From the NCBI GenBank assembly GCA_050951465.1, contig JBMNJC010000028.1, positions 1 through 64,000 on the forward strand: a stretch of DNA of 64,000 bases. Reading direction: 5' to 3'. Of the stretch, positions 16,001 through 25,364 are shown in pieces. The position numbers were made by a program, and so were the translations under genes. Each line of letters begins with the position of its first letter. The stretch's first letter is position 1. A model generated the notes under the pieces. That model made no database searches. It was not told where the DNA came from and was given only the letters and a program-made list of their open reading frames with translations. Origin of the DNA: JAAZHD01 sp012510895 (GTDB lineage Bacteria; Bacillota; Clostridia; Caldicoprobacterales; DTU083).

Positions 16001-17008
16001 ATGAAAACAACAGGAAAGGTTGATTGTATGTGGAAAAACATCCGTACAGATTTAGCCATGGAAGCCAGGGAAATGGCTCAGGAACAAGGCAGACATGATA
16101 TACCGGGTGTACAGGTGGAAAATTTTAAGGCGGAGGAGGATATTTCCATTACCCGTGTAGAGGTGGTTTCCGAAATAGGTGAAAAAAACATTGGAAAACC
16201 CATAGGAAATTACATTACATTGGAAACTCCGGGGATAAGGGACAGGGACCCCGTTTATGAAGAATTGGTTAAAAAATGTCTGGCAGATGAAATCAGAAGG
16301 CTGGTTAATCTGAACAAAGACAGCGTAATATTGGTGGTAGGATTAGGCAACTGGAATGTTACCGCTGATGCGGTAGGCCCCAAGGTAGTGGATAGAGTAC
16401 TGGTTACCCGTCATATTTTTGAATATGTGCCGGATCAGGTGGACGAGCGCATGCGCCGGATATGTGCTGTTGCCCCGGGAGTTCTGGGTATAACCGGCGT
16501 GGAAACAGGCGAAATTGTTAAGGGCATAGTGGACAAGGTACAGCCTGACTTGGTTATTGCCATTGATGCTTTGGCTTCCAGAAAAACTGAGCGAATAGGC
16601 AGCACAATACAGATAGCTGATACGGGAATCAGTCCCGGATCGGGCATTGGGAATAAACGAATGGGTTTAAACATTGATACTCTTGGGGTATCAACATTAG
16701 CCATAGGTGTGCCCACCGTTGTTTACGCTCATACTATAGGCCGGGATGCCCTGGGAATGCTGATTAAGGAATTTTCCGAACAGGTGGAGCCGGACAATGA
16801 GCTTTTTCTGATGCTTAAGACAATGGATGAAAAACGTTTGAACAGTCTGGTCGGAGAAGTGTTGACCGAAGGTTTGGGAGATCTTGTGGTTACCCCTAAA
16901 GAAGTTGATTTGTTGATTGATGATGTGGCAGACATAATTGCAGACGGTATAAATCTGGCAATACATGACGGACTCACTTTGGAAGAAGTAAACCGTTATC
17001 TTCATTAG
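16001..17008 (+). CDS. gpr: Germination protease GPR
   Basis: This protein of about 335 residues degrades the small acid-soluble proteins of the spore core during germination (peptidase family A25). GPR is made as a zymogen that cuts off a short N-terminal propeptide before a LAxE sequence resembling its substrates; here IRTDLAMEA is present. Starting at the ATG at 16001 gives a 17-residue propeptide, the length expected from Bacillus; ATGs at 15995 and 16028 are alternatives, and the latter has the strongest site (AGGAAAGG). Conserved blocks include VGLGNWNVTADAVGPKV, APGVLGITGVET and DALASRKTERIGSTIQI. spoIIP follows. A weak sigma-G-like GTATA lies upstream, with no good -10. Confidence 0.96.
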   Translation: MKTTGKVDCMWKNIRTDLAMEAREMAQEQGRHDIPGVQVENFKAEEDISITRVEVVSEIGEKNIGKPIGNYITLETPGIRDRDPVYEELVKKCLADEIRRLVNLNKDSVILVVGLGNWNVTADAVGPKVVDRVLVTRHIFEYVPDQVDERMRRICAVAPGVLGITGVETGEIVKGIVDKVQPDLVIAIDALASRKTERIGSTIQIADTGISPGSGIGNKRMGLNIDTLGVSTLAIGVPTVVYAHTIGRDALGMLIKEFSEQVEPDNELFLMLKTMDEKRLNSLVGEVLTEGLGDLVVTPKEVDLLIDDVADIIADGINLAIHDGLTLEEVNRYLH

Positions 17009-17109
17009 GCTGCCGACTTTACCCGGAATTTAAACTTGTCATAATTTGAAGCGGCCGTCATGAATTTCATTTTCGAAGAATAAGTATGAATAATAGACGG
17101 AGGTGTATG

Positions 17110-17139
17110 ATGGCTTATTCTACGGAAATGAGGGTATAG
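17110..17139 (+). CDS. Possible 9-codon leader peptide before spoIIP
   Basis: A very strong GGAGGTG site (17099-17105) precedes two adjacent ATGs; the second begins a reading frame of nine codons, MAYSTEMRV, whose TAG ends one base before the spoIIP ATG. spoIIP itself has only GAGGG, inside this mini-ORF. This layout would couple spoIIP translation to the leader. There is no other evidence that the peptide is made. Confidence 0.3.
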   Translation: MAYSTEMRV

Positions 17140-17140
17140 C

Positions 17141-18361
17141 ATGATTCGTATAAAGACAGTCCGTTTGTCTGACTTATTATATTTCCTTGTGATTTTAGCT
17201 TTATCAGCGGGGATAATATTTTTATCCTGGAGGTTATTGTCCGGGAATCCCATAGGACGGGCACAAAATCCTGTTAATGAAGAGCAGCCGGAGGAGGAAA
17301 GGTTTAATGAAAAAGAACTGCAGGAGAAGGCTTCTGCAGTAAATCCTGTTTATAAGGCTATGTTTGCCGGAGGTTTTGCTGCTATTACAGCAGCAGACGG
17401 CAATTCAGAGAGCCTCTTGTCTAATATGTGGAATATAATGATTCGCAATGAAATCAGAAGCCCTGAAAAAATGTTACGTTATCCCCTGCCCTACTTGGAG
17501 CATACTCCGGAGATCCCGGACAATAATGCCGAAGCAGTTGAAGCATCCAATAATTTGCCTGACCGCAGTGGTACAGACAGACCGGACATTCCACTGGATA
17601 TCAGCAGGATGGATTCTGATGAACAAAACCAACAGGAAGTCTCCAGGGAGATACAAATACAAGTAAATCAGATAGAGATTGATGACAGCCCTATTAAGAT
17701 GCCTGGAGAAGGTCCGAAGATTCTTATATATCACAGCCACTCAAGAGAGGCTTACAGGCAGGATTCGGCAAGACCGTACAAGGAGGCTGCAGCAGAAGCT
17801 TTTCGAAGTGATGATCACAACCATACTGTTATACAGGTAGGTGCTGTCCTGGCTGAGCACCTAAGAAACAAAGGAATATCAGTTCTGCATGATAAAACTG
17901 ACCATGAAAAAGGAGACTATAACGCATCCTACTCCAAGTCATTGAAAACTCTGCAGAAAAGAATTACAGAACATGACTCCCTTCAATTATTTATTGACAT
18001 ACATCGTAATGCATTTAATAAAAAAAGCAGAATAAACCCTGATGATGAAGTTGTTATCGTCGATGGAAAGCGGGTTGCCAAACTGATGGTGGTGATCGGG
18101 ACCGGAGAAGGCATTGTAGGCGGTTTCAGTCAAAAGCCCAATTGGAAAGAAAATGCAAAGCTGGCAATCAAACTTACCAATAAACTCAATGAACTGGCAC
18201 CGGGTCTGGCCAAGGATGTGCTTTATAAAACAGGCAGATATAATCAACATATATCCACTAATGCCATATTAGTAGAGGTGGGAAGTACACATACGACCCT
18301 TACAGAGGCAGAGCGGGCAACCAAATATCTGGCAGAAGCCATAAGTCAAATAATAGAATGA
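17141..18361 (+). CDS. spoIIP: Stage II sporulation protein P
   Basis: This 406-residue protein is the amidase/endopeptidase that, with SpoIID and SpoIIM, remodels peptidoglycan during engulfment. It has one N-terminal membrane anchor (about residues 12-32), a variable acidic linker, and a C-terminal SpoIIP domain with KILIYHSHSREAY holding a zinc-binding histidine, LFIDIHRNA, and a closing EVGSTHTTLTEAERATKYLAEAI block. It follows gpr and precedes lepA, the B. subtilis order. The start has GAGGG 5-6 nt upstream and may be coupled to a short leader ORF. Confidence 0.96.
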   Translation: MIRIKTVRLSDLLYFLVILALSAGIIFLSWRLLSGNPIGRAQNPVNEEQPEEERFNEKELQEKASAVNPVYKAMFAGGFAAITAADGNSESLLSNMWNIMIRNEIRSPEKMLRYPLPYLEHTPEIPDNNAEAVEASNNLPDRSGTDRPDIPLDISRMDSDEQNQQEVSREIQIQVNQIEIDDSPIKMPGEGPKILIYHSHSREAYRQDSARPYKEAAAEAFRSDDHNHTVIQVGAVLAEHLRNKGISVLHDKTDHEKGDYNASYSKSLKTLQKRITEHDSLQLFIDIHRNAFNKKSRINPDDEVVIVDGKRVAKLMVVIGTGEGIVGGFSQKPNWKENAKLAIKLTNKLNELAPGLAKDVLYKTGRYNQHISTNAILVEVGSTHTTLTEAERATKYLAEAISQIIE

Positions 18362-18475
18362 GTGGCAGTTGCAATTTTCTCCGCAATTCTTTATGATATT
18401 GTATGGGTTATAGTGACTACTTGAATAATTGCTGTGGCAGGAAGCCAAGCATAACAATAGGAGGAAATTGCTTAT

Positions 18476-20281
18476 ATGCCGAGCAAGAGGCAGAAAAATA
18501 TCAGAAACTTTTGTATTATTGCACATATTGACCATGGAAAATCGACCCTGGCTGATCGTCTCATGGAGGAGACAGGCGTGCTCTCTAAAAGGGAAATGGA
18601 AGAGCAGATGCTGGACACCATGGAACTGGAAAGAGAAAGGGGCATTACCATAAAGGCCCAGGCAGTACGTTTGGTGTACAAAGATAAGACAGGTGAAGAA
18701 TATATTTTAAATCTTATAGATACTCCCGGACATGTTGATTTTACATATGAGGTATCCAGAAGCCTTGCAGCTTGTGAAGGGGCCATACTGGTGGTGGATG
18801 CCGCTCAGGGTATCGAAGCCCAGACTTTAGCCAATGTCTATCTGGCTATGGAGCATGATTTAGTATTGGTACCGGTTATCAATAAAATTGATTTGCCAAA
18901 TGCCCAGCCGGAAATGGTAAAAAGAGAAATCGAAGACATATTAGGTTTGGATGCAGAAAATGCTCCTCTCATATCTGCCAAAAACGGCATCGGAATACAG
19001 GAAGTATTGGAAAGTGTTGTAAACCACATCCCCCCGCCTGAAGGTGATGAAGATGCACCCCTCAGGGCATTGATATTTGATTCCTACTATGATACTTACC
19101 GCGGCGTGATTGCCTATGTTCGCGTTATGGAGGGCACAATGAAAGCAGGCGATCACATTCGAATGATGTACAGCGGGAAAGAATTTGAAATCAATGATCT
19201 GGGTATCTTTCAGCCTTTTTTGACTCCTACAGATGAGTTAAAAGCCGGTGATGTAGGTTATGTAACAGCCGGCATAAAGAACGTTCGTGATACCAGAGTA
19301 GGGGATACGATAACACATGCAAAGCGGCCTGCTGATACGCCCTTGCCGGGCTATAAAAAAATTGTGCCCATGGTTTACTGCGGCATCTATCCGGCAGACG
19401 GTGCAGAGTATGAAGATTTACGAGATGCTCTTGAAAAGCTTCAGCTTAATGATGCATCTTTGATGTACGAGCCTGAAACGTCTGCAGCTCTCGGATTTGG
19501 ATTCCGCTGCGGTTTTTTGGGTCTTCTGCACATGGAGATAATACAGGAGCGGTTGGAAAGAGAATATAATATGGATTTGGTCACCACAGCTCCCAGCGTA
19601 ATTTACAGGGTATTAACCAAAAAAGGTGAAGTTATTGAAATTTCCAATCCTACCAACCTGCCGCCTCAGGATCAGATAGAGGCCATGGAAGAACCCGTTG
19701 TTAAAGCACAGATAATGACACCATCTGAATACGTAGGTTCGATTATGGAGTTGTGTCAGGAAAGGCGTGGAACCTATCTGCAAATGGATTATATTGATGA
19801 AAACCGTGTTATATTAACCTACAGGCTTCCTTTAAATGAAATTGTGTATGACTTTTTTGATGCCCTGAAATCCAGAACCAGAGGTTATGCTTCACTTGAT
19901 TATGAGGTGGAAGGCTATCAGGAATCTGATTTAATCAAACTGGATATTCTTCTTAATGGAGAAGTTGTCGATGCTCTATCTCTTATTGTCCACCGGGATA
20001 AGGCCTATCAGAGAGGCCGAAGCATAGCAGAGAAATTGAAGGAAGTTATACCAAGGCAGATGTTTGAAATCCCCATCCAGGCTGCCATTGGAAACAAGAT
20101 CATAGCCAGGGAAACGATAAAAGCTCAACGCAAGGATGTTCTGGCAAAATGCTATGGCGGAGACATTACCCGAAAGAAAAAGCTTTTGGAGAAACAAAAA
20201 GAGGGTAAAAAGAGAATGCGACAGATCGGATCAGTAGAAGTGCCTCAGGAAGCCTTTATGGCAGTTCTGAAATTGGATTAA
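18476..20281 (+). CDS. lepA: Elongation factor 4 (LepA)
   Basis: This 601-residue translational GTPase back-translocates or remodels stalled ribosomes. G motifs: AHIDHGKST near residue 18, the switch region with RERGIT, DTPGHVDF, NKIDLP, and SAKNG. The C-terminal LepA-specific domain holds KKLLEKQKEGKKRMRQIG. An AGGAGG site precedes the start. It lies in the conserved spoIIP-lepA-hemW-hrcA order. Confidence 0.98.
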   Translation: MPSKRQKNIRNFCIIAHIDHGKSTLADRLMEETGVLSKREMEEQMLDTMELERERGITIKAQAVRLVYKDKTGEEYILNLIDTPGHVDFTYEVSRSLAACEGAILVVDAAQGIEAQTLANVYLAMEHDLVLVPVINKIDLPNAQPEMVKREIEDILGLDAENAPLISAKNGIGIQEVLESVVNHIPPPEGDEDAPLRALIFDSYYDTYRGVIAYVRVMEGTMKAGDHIRMMYSGKEFEINDLGIFQPFLTPTDELKAGDVGYVTAGIKNVRDTRVGDTITHAKRPADTPLPGYKKIVPMVYCGIYPADGAEYEDLRDALEKLQLNDASLMYEPETSAALGFGFRCGFLGLLHMEIIQERLEREYNMDLVTTAPSVIYRVLTKKGEVIEISNPTNLPPQDQIEAMEEPVVKAQIMTPSEYVGSIMELCQERRGTYLQMDYIDENRVILTYRLPLNEIVYDFFDALKSRTRGYASLDYEVEGYQESDLIKLDILLNGEVVDALSLIVHRDKAYQRGRSIAEKLKEVIPRQMFEIPIQAAIGNKIIARETIKAQRKDVLAKCYGGDITRKKKLLEKQKEGKKRMRQIGSVEVPQEAFMAVLKLD

Positions 20282-20315
20282 CCATACTATGATAAAGAAC
20301 AGGACAGACAGCTGT

Positions 20316-21452
20316 ATGAAAAAAATCGGATTATACCTGCACTTTCCCTTTTGCGTGCAAAAATGCCGTTATTGTGATTTTTCTTCCTGGACAGGCAAAG
20401 AAAACCTGATGAATGCCTACTTAAGCGCCTTGGCTAAAGAATTGGAAACCTATCAGAATAGTAAGGAGAAAGCTGAGGTCAGCAGTATTTTTATGGGTGG
20501 GGGTACTCCCACCCTTTTTGATGGTGAAGCGCTTGCGAAGGTGCTGGATATAAGCATAAAATGTTTTAATGTTGAGACAGATGCAGAAATCAGTATTGAA
20601 TGCAATCCCGGAACGGCAGACATAGAAAAACTCAGGAAACTTTATGACAGCGGTTTCAATCGCCTCAGCATAGGTTTACAGGCCTGGCAGGATCATCTCC
20701 TGGATTTTCTGGGAAGGATTCACCGTAGCGGACAGTTTGAGGATACGGTGAATTGGGCGAAAAAATCAGGGTTTCTCAATATAAGCGCTGATGTTATTTA
20801 CGGAATTCCGGGCCAGACTCTGGATGATTGGATGGAAACTCTGGAAGCAGCTGTATCGTACGATATAAAGCACTTATCTGCATATAGTCTTAAGGTGGAA
20901 GAAGGAACCGTTTTTTATCAATGGAAGAAGCAGGGAAGGTTTAAAGAGATGGATGATGACTTGGAGCGGCAGATGTACCATGAGGGCATAAAGTTCCTGG
21001 AAAGCCGGGGTTTTCTCCAGTATGAGATATCAAATTTCGCTCAGCCCGGGTATGAAAGCAGACATAATCTCAACTATTGGATGAATGGACAATATATTGG
21101 ATGCGGCAGCGGAGCTCATAGTTATTATAACAATTTCCGCAGGGCGAATATTGCAAGTATTGAAGAGTATATAAAAAGAATAGAAAATAGAGAGTCAGTT
21201 ACAGCTTATCAGGAAGCAATAGACAGGGAGACGGAGATCTTTGAGACCTTAATGCTTGGATTGCGTTTGAAAGCAGGGATAAGTAAAAAAGCCTTTGCAG
21301 ACAGGTTCGGCTTTGTATTGGAAGAACGCTACTCAATGGAAATCGAAAGGCTTAGGAAACAAGGTTTGCTGGCAGAGGATAAAGATAGTATTTACCCAAC
21401 AGCAAAAGGCTTTGATTTCCAGAACAAAATAGCATTGGAGTTCCTCAAGTAA
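20316..21452 (+). CDS. hemW: Radical SAM protein HemW (heme chaperone)
   Basis: This 378-residue radical SAM protein has a CVQKCRYCDF cluster motif near residue 20 that binds the 4Fe-4S cluster, GGGTPTLF for SAM, SIECNPGT, RLSIGLQAW, and a C-terminal HemW domain (HNLNYWMNGQYIGCGSGAHSY). HemW proteins bind heme and are distinct from HemN oxidases. It was placed at the ATG at 20316 because family members begin directly with the KKIGLYLHFPFC strand; an ATG at 20289 is in frame but adds an unrelated leader. It sits between lepA and hrcA, as in B. subtilis. Confidence 0.93.
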   Translation: MKKIGLYLHFPFCVQKCRYCDFSSWTGKENLMNAYLSALAKELETYQNSKEKAEVSSIFMGGGTPTLFDGEALAKVLDISIKCFNVETDAEISIECNPGTADIEKLRKLYDSGFNRLSIGLQAWQDHLLDFLGRIHRSGQFEDTVNWAKKSGFLNISADVIYGIPGQTLDDWMETLEAAVSYDIKHLSAYSLKVEEGTVFYQWKKQGRFKEMDDDLERQMYHEGIKFLESRGFLQYEISNFAQPGYESRHNLNYWMNGQYIGCGSGAHSYYNNFRRANIASIEEYIKRIENRESVTAYQEAIDRETEIFETLMLGLRLKAGISKKAFADRFGFVLEERYSMEIERLRKQGLLAEDKDSIYPTAKGFDFQNKIALEFLK

Positions 21453-21519
21453 ACTGTCATGACTTGATAAACTTACATGCATCCTGCTGGAATAAACAGC
21501 CGCTTTTTTGAAAACTCTA

Positions 21520-21548
21520 TTGACAAAAATAGAGAAAGATGATAATTT
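21520..21548 (+). promoter_or_regulatory. Sigma-A promoter of the hrcA-dnaK operon
   Basis: A perfect TTGACA (21520-21525) and TAATTT (21543-21548) are 17 bp apart. The CIRCE operator follows immediately and would overlap the transcript start region. Confidence 0.8.
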
Positions 21549-21559
21549 AATAATTAGTT

Positions 21560-21586
21560 TTAGCACTCAATATAAGAGAGTGCTAA
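21560..21586 (+). promoter_or_regulatory. CIRCE operator (HrcA binding site)
   Basis: TTAGCACTC (21560-21568), a 9-nt spacer and GAGTGCTAA (21578-21586) make the perfect canonical CIRCE element. HrcA binds it at normal temperature and blocks the hrcA-grpE-dnaK-dnaJ operon. Confidence 0.98.
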
Positions 21587-21605
21587 CAAAAAGGAGGTGG
21601 GCAAT

Positions 21606-22643
21606 GTGGAGTTAGATGCCAGAAAATTACAAGTCTTGCAAGCGATTATCCACGATTATATTATTACTGCGGAGCCTGTAGGTTCTCGGACAGTGGCAAA
21701 AAAATATAATCTTGGTATAAGCTCTGCTACAATAAGGAACGAAATGTCAGATTTAGAAGAAATGGGTTTCTTAGAACAGCCTCATACCTCAGCAGGCAGA
21801 ATTCCATCTGAAAAAGCCTACCGACTATATGTAGATAAGTTGATGCAGGTCAGAAGTCTGAGTCATCATGAAGCTGAGTATATCAAACAGCTTTATGAGT
21901 TAAAGATTCTTCAACTGGAAGAAGTTGTATACCAGACTGTCAAAGTATTATCAGACATTACCAATTATACTTCTGTGGCTTTAGCACCCCAATTTAACGA
22001 AATAACTATAAAACACATACAGCTGGTTCCTGTGGATAAGGATTTTGCTCTCCTGGTTGTTGTAACCAGTTCCGGTATTTTAAAAGATACCTTGATACAG
22101 ATCCCAAAAGGAATAGACAATGATTTTCTGCAAAAGGTATCCAATTTCCTGAACGAGCAATTCCGGAACAAAACCTTTTCCGAAATTGACCTGGATGCTC
22201 TTTCTTCCATACGTCAGATATTTAATGAAAATCAAAGGCTTTTTAATACTTTCGTGGATGAATTAACCAGAGGTTTACAGGAAGGTGCCCGGGATAAAGA
22301 GATTTATCTGGAAGGCACAACCAACATTCTGAATTTTCCTGAATATCAGGACATTCCCCGGGTTCGTTCATTCTTAAGCTTGATGGAAGAAAAAGATATA
22401 TTATATCGTATATTGAACAGTGTCAAAGGCAATGGAGTAAAGGTCTCAATAGGTACGGAGAATCCCCATGAAGACTTAAAAGACTGCAGCCTTATAACCG
22501 CTACTTATAGGCTGGGGGAACGGGTGTTAGGCACAATCGGCATGATTGGTCCAACCAGGATGGAATACTCCAGGGCTGTTTCAGTAATGGATCATATGGC
22601 TAAAGCCTTGAGCTGCTATCTGACGAAACTCTACGGAGAATAA
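21606..22643 (+). CDS. hrcA: Heat-inducible transcription repressor HrcA
   Basis: This 345-residue repressor binds CIRCE; its activity depends on GroEL. The N-terminal winged helix holds ARKLQVLQAIIHDYI, AEPVGSRTVAKKY and SSATIRNEMSDLEEMG, and the C-terminal domain ends with TRMEYSRAVSVMDHMAKAL. GTG at 21606 is used: AAAGGAGG lies 8 nt before it, while the in-frame GTG at 21597 lies inside that site. A CIRCE element 20 bp upstream shows autoregulation. Confidence 0.97.
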   Translation: MELDARKLQVLQAIIHDYIITAEPVGSRTVAKKYNLGISSATIRNEMSDLEEMGFLEQPHTSAGRIPSEKAYRLYVDKLMQVRSLSHHEAEYIKQLYELKILQLEEVVYQTVKVLSDITNYTSVALAPQFNEITIKHIQLVPVDKDFALLVVVTSSGILKDTLIQIPKGIDNDFLQKVSNFLNEQFRNKTFSEIDLDALSSIRQIFNENQRLFNTFVDELTRGLQEGARDKEIYLEGTTNILNFPEYQDIPRVRSFLSLMEEKDILYRILNSVKGNGVKVSIGTENPHEDLKDCSLITATYRLGERVLGTIGMIGPTRMEYSRAVSVMDHMAKALSCYLTKLYGE

Positions 22644-22663
22644 CCGGAGAAATTTCTCCGGTT
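22642..22663. repeat. Perfect 22-bp palindrome at the hrcA stop codon
   Basis: AACCGGAGAAA and TTTCTCCGGTT form a perfect palindrome beginning within the hrcA stop codon. It has no proper U-tract (TTTAGTACA follows), so it is more likely an attenuating or RNA-processing hairpin between hrcA and grpE than a full terminator. Confidence 0.6.
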
Positions 22664-22751
22664 TAGTACATATGGGAGCATTATTATAAAGATGATGTTT
22701 TGATTATTGCAGAAGCGAACAATAATATATTATATAGAAGAGGTGACGGGA

Positions 22752-23369
22752 TTGAGCGAAAACAGGGTAAATGAAGAATTCTTTGCAGATAAGCAGGAAA
22801 GCTCGCGGGAACCGGATAATATAACAGATTCTATGGAATGCTGCTGCAGCATGGAAGAGGAATGTGAGCAGCAGTGCGGTTGTGAAAAGGATTCTGAATC
22901 AGAAATAGAAAGACTAAAGGAGAAGCTGAAAGAATCAGAAGAAAAACGTGAAGAATACTTAAAAATGGCACAACGTTTGCAGGCTGATTTTGAGAATTAC
23001 AAGCGTCGAAACAGGAATACCATAGCAGAAACATGGCAAAAGGCTTCAGCTGAGGTAGTAGAAGCCTTTCTGCCGGTATTGGATAATTTGGATCGGGCTA
23101 TCGACTCCATAGCAGAAGCAGGTGCTGATGAGTCAATACAGCAGGGAATCGAATTGGTTCGCCGTCAATTTTTAGATACATTGGAAAAATTAGGCGTAGA
23201 AGAGATTGAAGCATTGGGGAAATCCTTTGATCCTAATCTTCACAATGCTGTGGGCCAGGTAGAGGCAAAGGAAGGCCAGGAAGAAAATACAGTTGTTATG
23301 GTTCATCAGAAGGGCTATAAAATGGGCGATCATGTAATTCGTTACAGCATGGTACATGTTGCACGCTGA
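22752..23369 (+). CDS. grpE: Nucleotide exchange factor GrpE with cysteine-rich N-terminus
   Basis: This 205-residue protein releases ADP from DnaK. It has a long helical N-terminal part (SEIERLKEKLKESEEKREEYLKM, RLQADFENYKRRN) and the C-terminal beta domain with GVEEIEALGKSFDPNLHNAV and VVMVHQKGYKMGDHVIR. Unusually, residues about 28-40 hold six cysteines (ECCCSM, EEEC, EQQCGC) before the coiled coil. TTG at 22752 is chosen from the upstream AGAGGTGA site. It is the second gene of the CIRCE operon. Confidence 0.96.
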   Translation: MSENRVNEEFFADKQESSREPDNITDSMECCCSMEEECEQQCGCEKDSESEIERLKEKLKESEEKREEYLKMAQRLQADFENYKRRNRNTIAETWQKASAEVVEAFLPVLDNLDRAIDSIAEAGADESIQQGIELVRRQFLDTLEKLGVEEIEALGKSFDPNLHNAVGQVEAKEGQEENTVVMVHQKGYKMGDHVIRYSMVHVAR

Positions 23370-23430
23370 ATGAAGTTGATACAGCACTGGATACAGATTC
23401 TTATGCATTTATTAACGAGGAGGAGTTTAT

Positions 23431-25278
23431 ATGGCGAAAGTTATTGGTATTGATTTAGGTACCACAAATTCTTGCGTGGCAGTAATGGAGGGTGGCGAAC
23501 CCGTTGTAATTCCAAATGCAGAAGGTTCCAGAACCACTCCGTCTGTTGTAGCTTTTACAAAAGACGGTGAGCGTCTTGTAGGCCAGATTGCAAAGCGGCA
23601 GGCTATTACAAATCCTGATCGTACAATTGCATCCATAAAGAGAGAAATGGGAACTAATTATAAAGTAAAAATAGATGATAAAGAATATTCACCCCCGGAA
23701 ATATCGGCGATGATTTTGAGCAAGCTTAAACAGGATGCTGAAGCTTATTTGGGTGAAACTGTTACTCAGGCTGTTATTACAGTTCCTGCTTATTTCAGCG
23801 ACAGTCAGAGACAGGCAACTAAAGATGCCGGCAGAATTGCAGGCCTGGAAGTTCTTCGCATCATCAACGAGCCTACTGCCGCCTCCTTAGCTTATGGGCT
23901 TGATAAAGAAGGCAATCAGAAAATATTGGTTTATGATCTGGGCGGCGGTACATTTGACGTATCCTTATTGGAGATCGGTGACGGAGTATTTGAGGTTTTG
24001 GCTACAAGCGGCAATAACCGTTTGGGTGGAGATGACTTTGATAACAGAATAATTGAGTATTTGATAAGTGAATTCAAGAAAGAACACGGCATTGATCTCA
24101 GCAAGGATAAAATGGCTATGCAGCGTCTGAAAGAAGCTGCAGAAAAGGCTAAAATTGAATTGTCCGGTGTTCTGACCAGCAATATAAATCTGCCCTTTAT
24201 TACTGCAGATGCTTCAGGGCCAAAGCATATGGACATTACTTTAACCAGGGCAAAATTTAATGAGCTGACAGCTGATCTCGTGGAAAAAACTACTATACCC
24301 CTGCAAAATGCGCTTAATGATGCAGGTATTACTGCAAATGAAATTGATAAAGTTATTTTAGTAGGCGGTTCAACAAGAATACCTGCTGTTCAGGAAGCAG
24401 TTAAGAGGATCACCGGTAAAGAACCTCATAAGGGAATCAATCCCGATGAATGTGTTGCTATCGGTGCAGCTATTCAGGCAGGTGTATTGGGCGGAGAAAT
24501 CAAAGATGTATTATTGCTCGACGTAACGCCCCTCTCTCTGGGTATTGAAACCTTAGGTGGAGTATTCACAAAACTGATAGAAAGAAATACTACCATTCCA
24601 ACCAGCAAGAGCCAGATATTCTCAACGGCTGCTGACGGCCAGACCAGTGTGGAAATTCACGTTCTGCAGGGTGAAAGAGAAATGGCCGCTTATAACAAAA
24701 CCCTGGGACGTTTTACTTTATCAGGCATTCCACCGGCACCAAGAGGTGTTCCTCAAATTGAAGTTACCTTCGATATCGATGCCAACGGTATAGTCAAAGT
24801 TTCGGCAAAGGATCTTGGTACCGGCAATGAACAAAAAATAACCATTACCGCTTCATCCAACTTATCGGAAGAAGAAATACAGAAGGCCGTAGAAGAAGCA
24901 GAACGGTATGCTGAAGAAGACAAGAAGCGCAAAGAAGAGGTTGAAGCTCGGAATAATGCCGACTCCCTTGTATATAATACACAAAAAACTCTGAATGAAT
25001 TAGGTGACAAGCTGGATCCGGCTGACAAATCCAGAGTAGAAGCAGAGATTGAGGCAACCAAAAAAGCTTTGGAATCCAATGATGTTCAAGCAATTAAGTC
25101 AGCAAGCGAAAAGCTGACCCAGATAAGCTATGAAGTATTTGGGAAGGTATACCAGCAACAAGCCGGAGGTGCTGCCGGCAGCGGTCCTCAGGGCAGCGGC
25201 GGACAGAGCGCGTCCGGATCAAGCGGAACAGACGATGATGTAGTTGATGCTGATTATGAAGTAATGGACGATGAATAA
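23431..25278 (+). CDS. dnaK: Molecular chaperone DnaK (Hsp70)
   Basis: This 615-residue Hsp70 has the ATPase signature IGIDLGTTNSCVAVMEGG, VYDLGGGTFDVSLL, and VGGSTRIPAVQEAV. The substrate-binding domain has DVTPLSLGIETLGGV and the C-terminal lid; a Gly/Ser-rich tail ends with DADYEVMDDE. Length and order are normal for Gram-positive DnaK. A GAGGAGG site precedes the ATG. It acts with GrpE and DnaJ, encoded on both sides. Confidence 0.99.
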   Translation: MAKVIGIDLGTTNSCVAVMEGGEPVVIPNAEGSRTTPSVVAFTKDGERLVGQIAKRQAITNPDRTIASIKREMGTNYKVKIDDKEYSPPEISAMILSKLKQDAEAYLGETVTQAVITVPAYFSDSQRQATKDAGRIAGLEVLRIINEPTAASLAYGLDKEGNQKILVYDLGGGTFDVSLLEIGDGVFEVLATSGNNRLGGDDFDNRIIEYLISEFKKEHGIDLSKDKMAMQRLKEAAEKAKIELSGVLTSNINLPFITADASGPKHMDITLTRAKFNELTADLVEKTTIPLQNALNDAGITANEIDKVILVGGSTRIPAVQEAVKRITGKEPHKGINPDECVAIGAAIQAGVLGGEIKDVLLLDVTPLSLGIETLGGVFTKLIERNTTIPTSKSQIFSTAADGQTSVEIHVLQGEREMAAYNKTLGRFTLSGIPPAPRGVPQIEVTFDIDANGIVKVSAKDLGTGNEQKITITASSNLSEEEIQKAVEEAERYAEEDKKRKEEVEARNNADSLVYNTQKTLNELGDKLDPADKSRVEAEIEATKKALESNDVQAIKSASEKLTQISYEVFGKVYQQQAGGAAGSGPQGSGGQSASGSSGTDDDVVDADYEVMDDE

Positions 25279-25296
25279 TAAATCATGTATAATTAG

Positions 25297-25324
25297 AAAG
25301 CCAAGGCAAACGCTTTGGCTTTTT
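25297..25324 (+). terminator. Intercistronic terminator between dnaK and dnaJ
   Basis: AGCCAAGGC and GCTTTGGCT form a 9-bp stem with one G-T wobble and an AAAC-type loop, followed by TTTTT. It lies inside the operon, so it probably lowers dnaJ expression relative to dnaK through partial read-through. Confidence 0.8.
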
Positions 25325-25364
25325 CAAAGATTTTTTTGATACGGAATATAGGTGGTGAACCCAT

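Noticed and set aside
21490..21512. Terminator after hemW (GCTG...CAGC then T-run)
   Set aside because: The stem is only 4 bp, so it is not credible as a terminator by itself.
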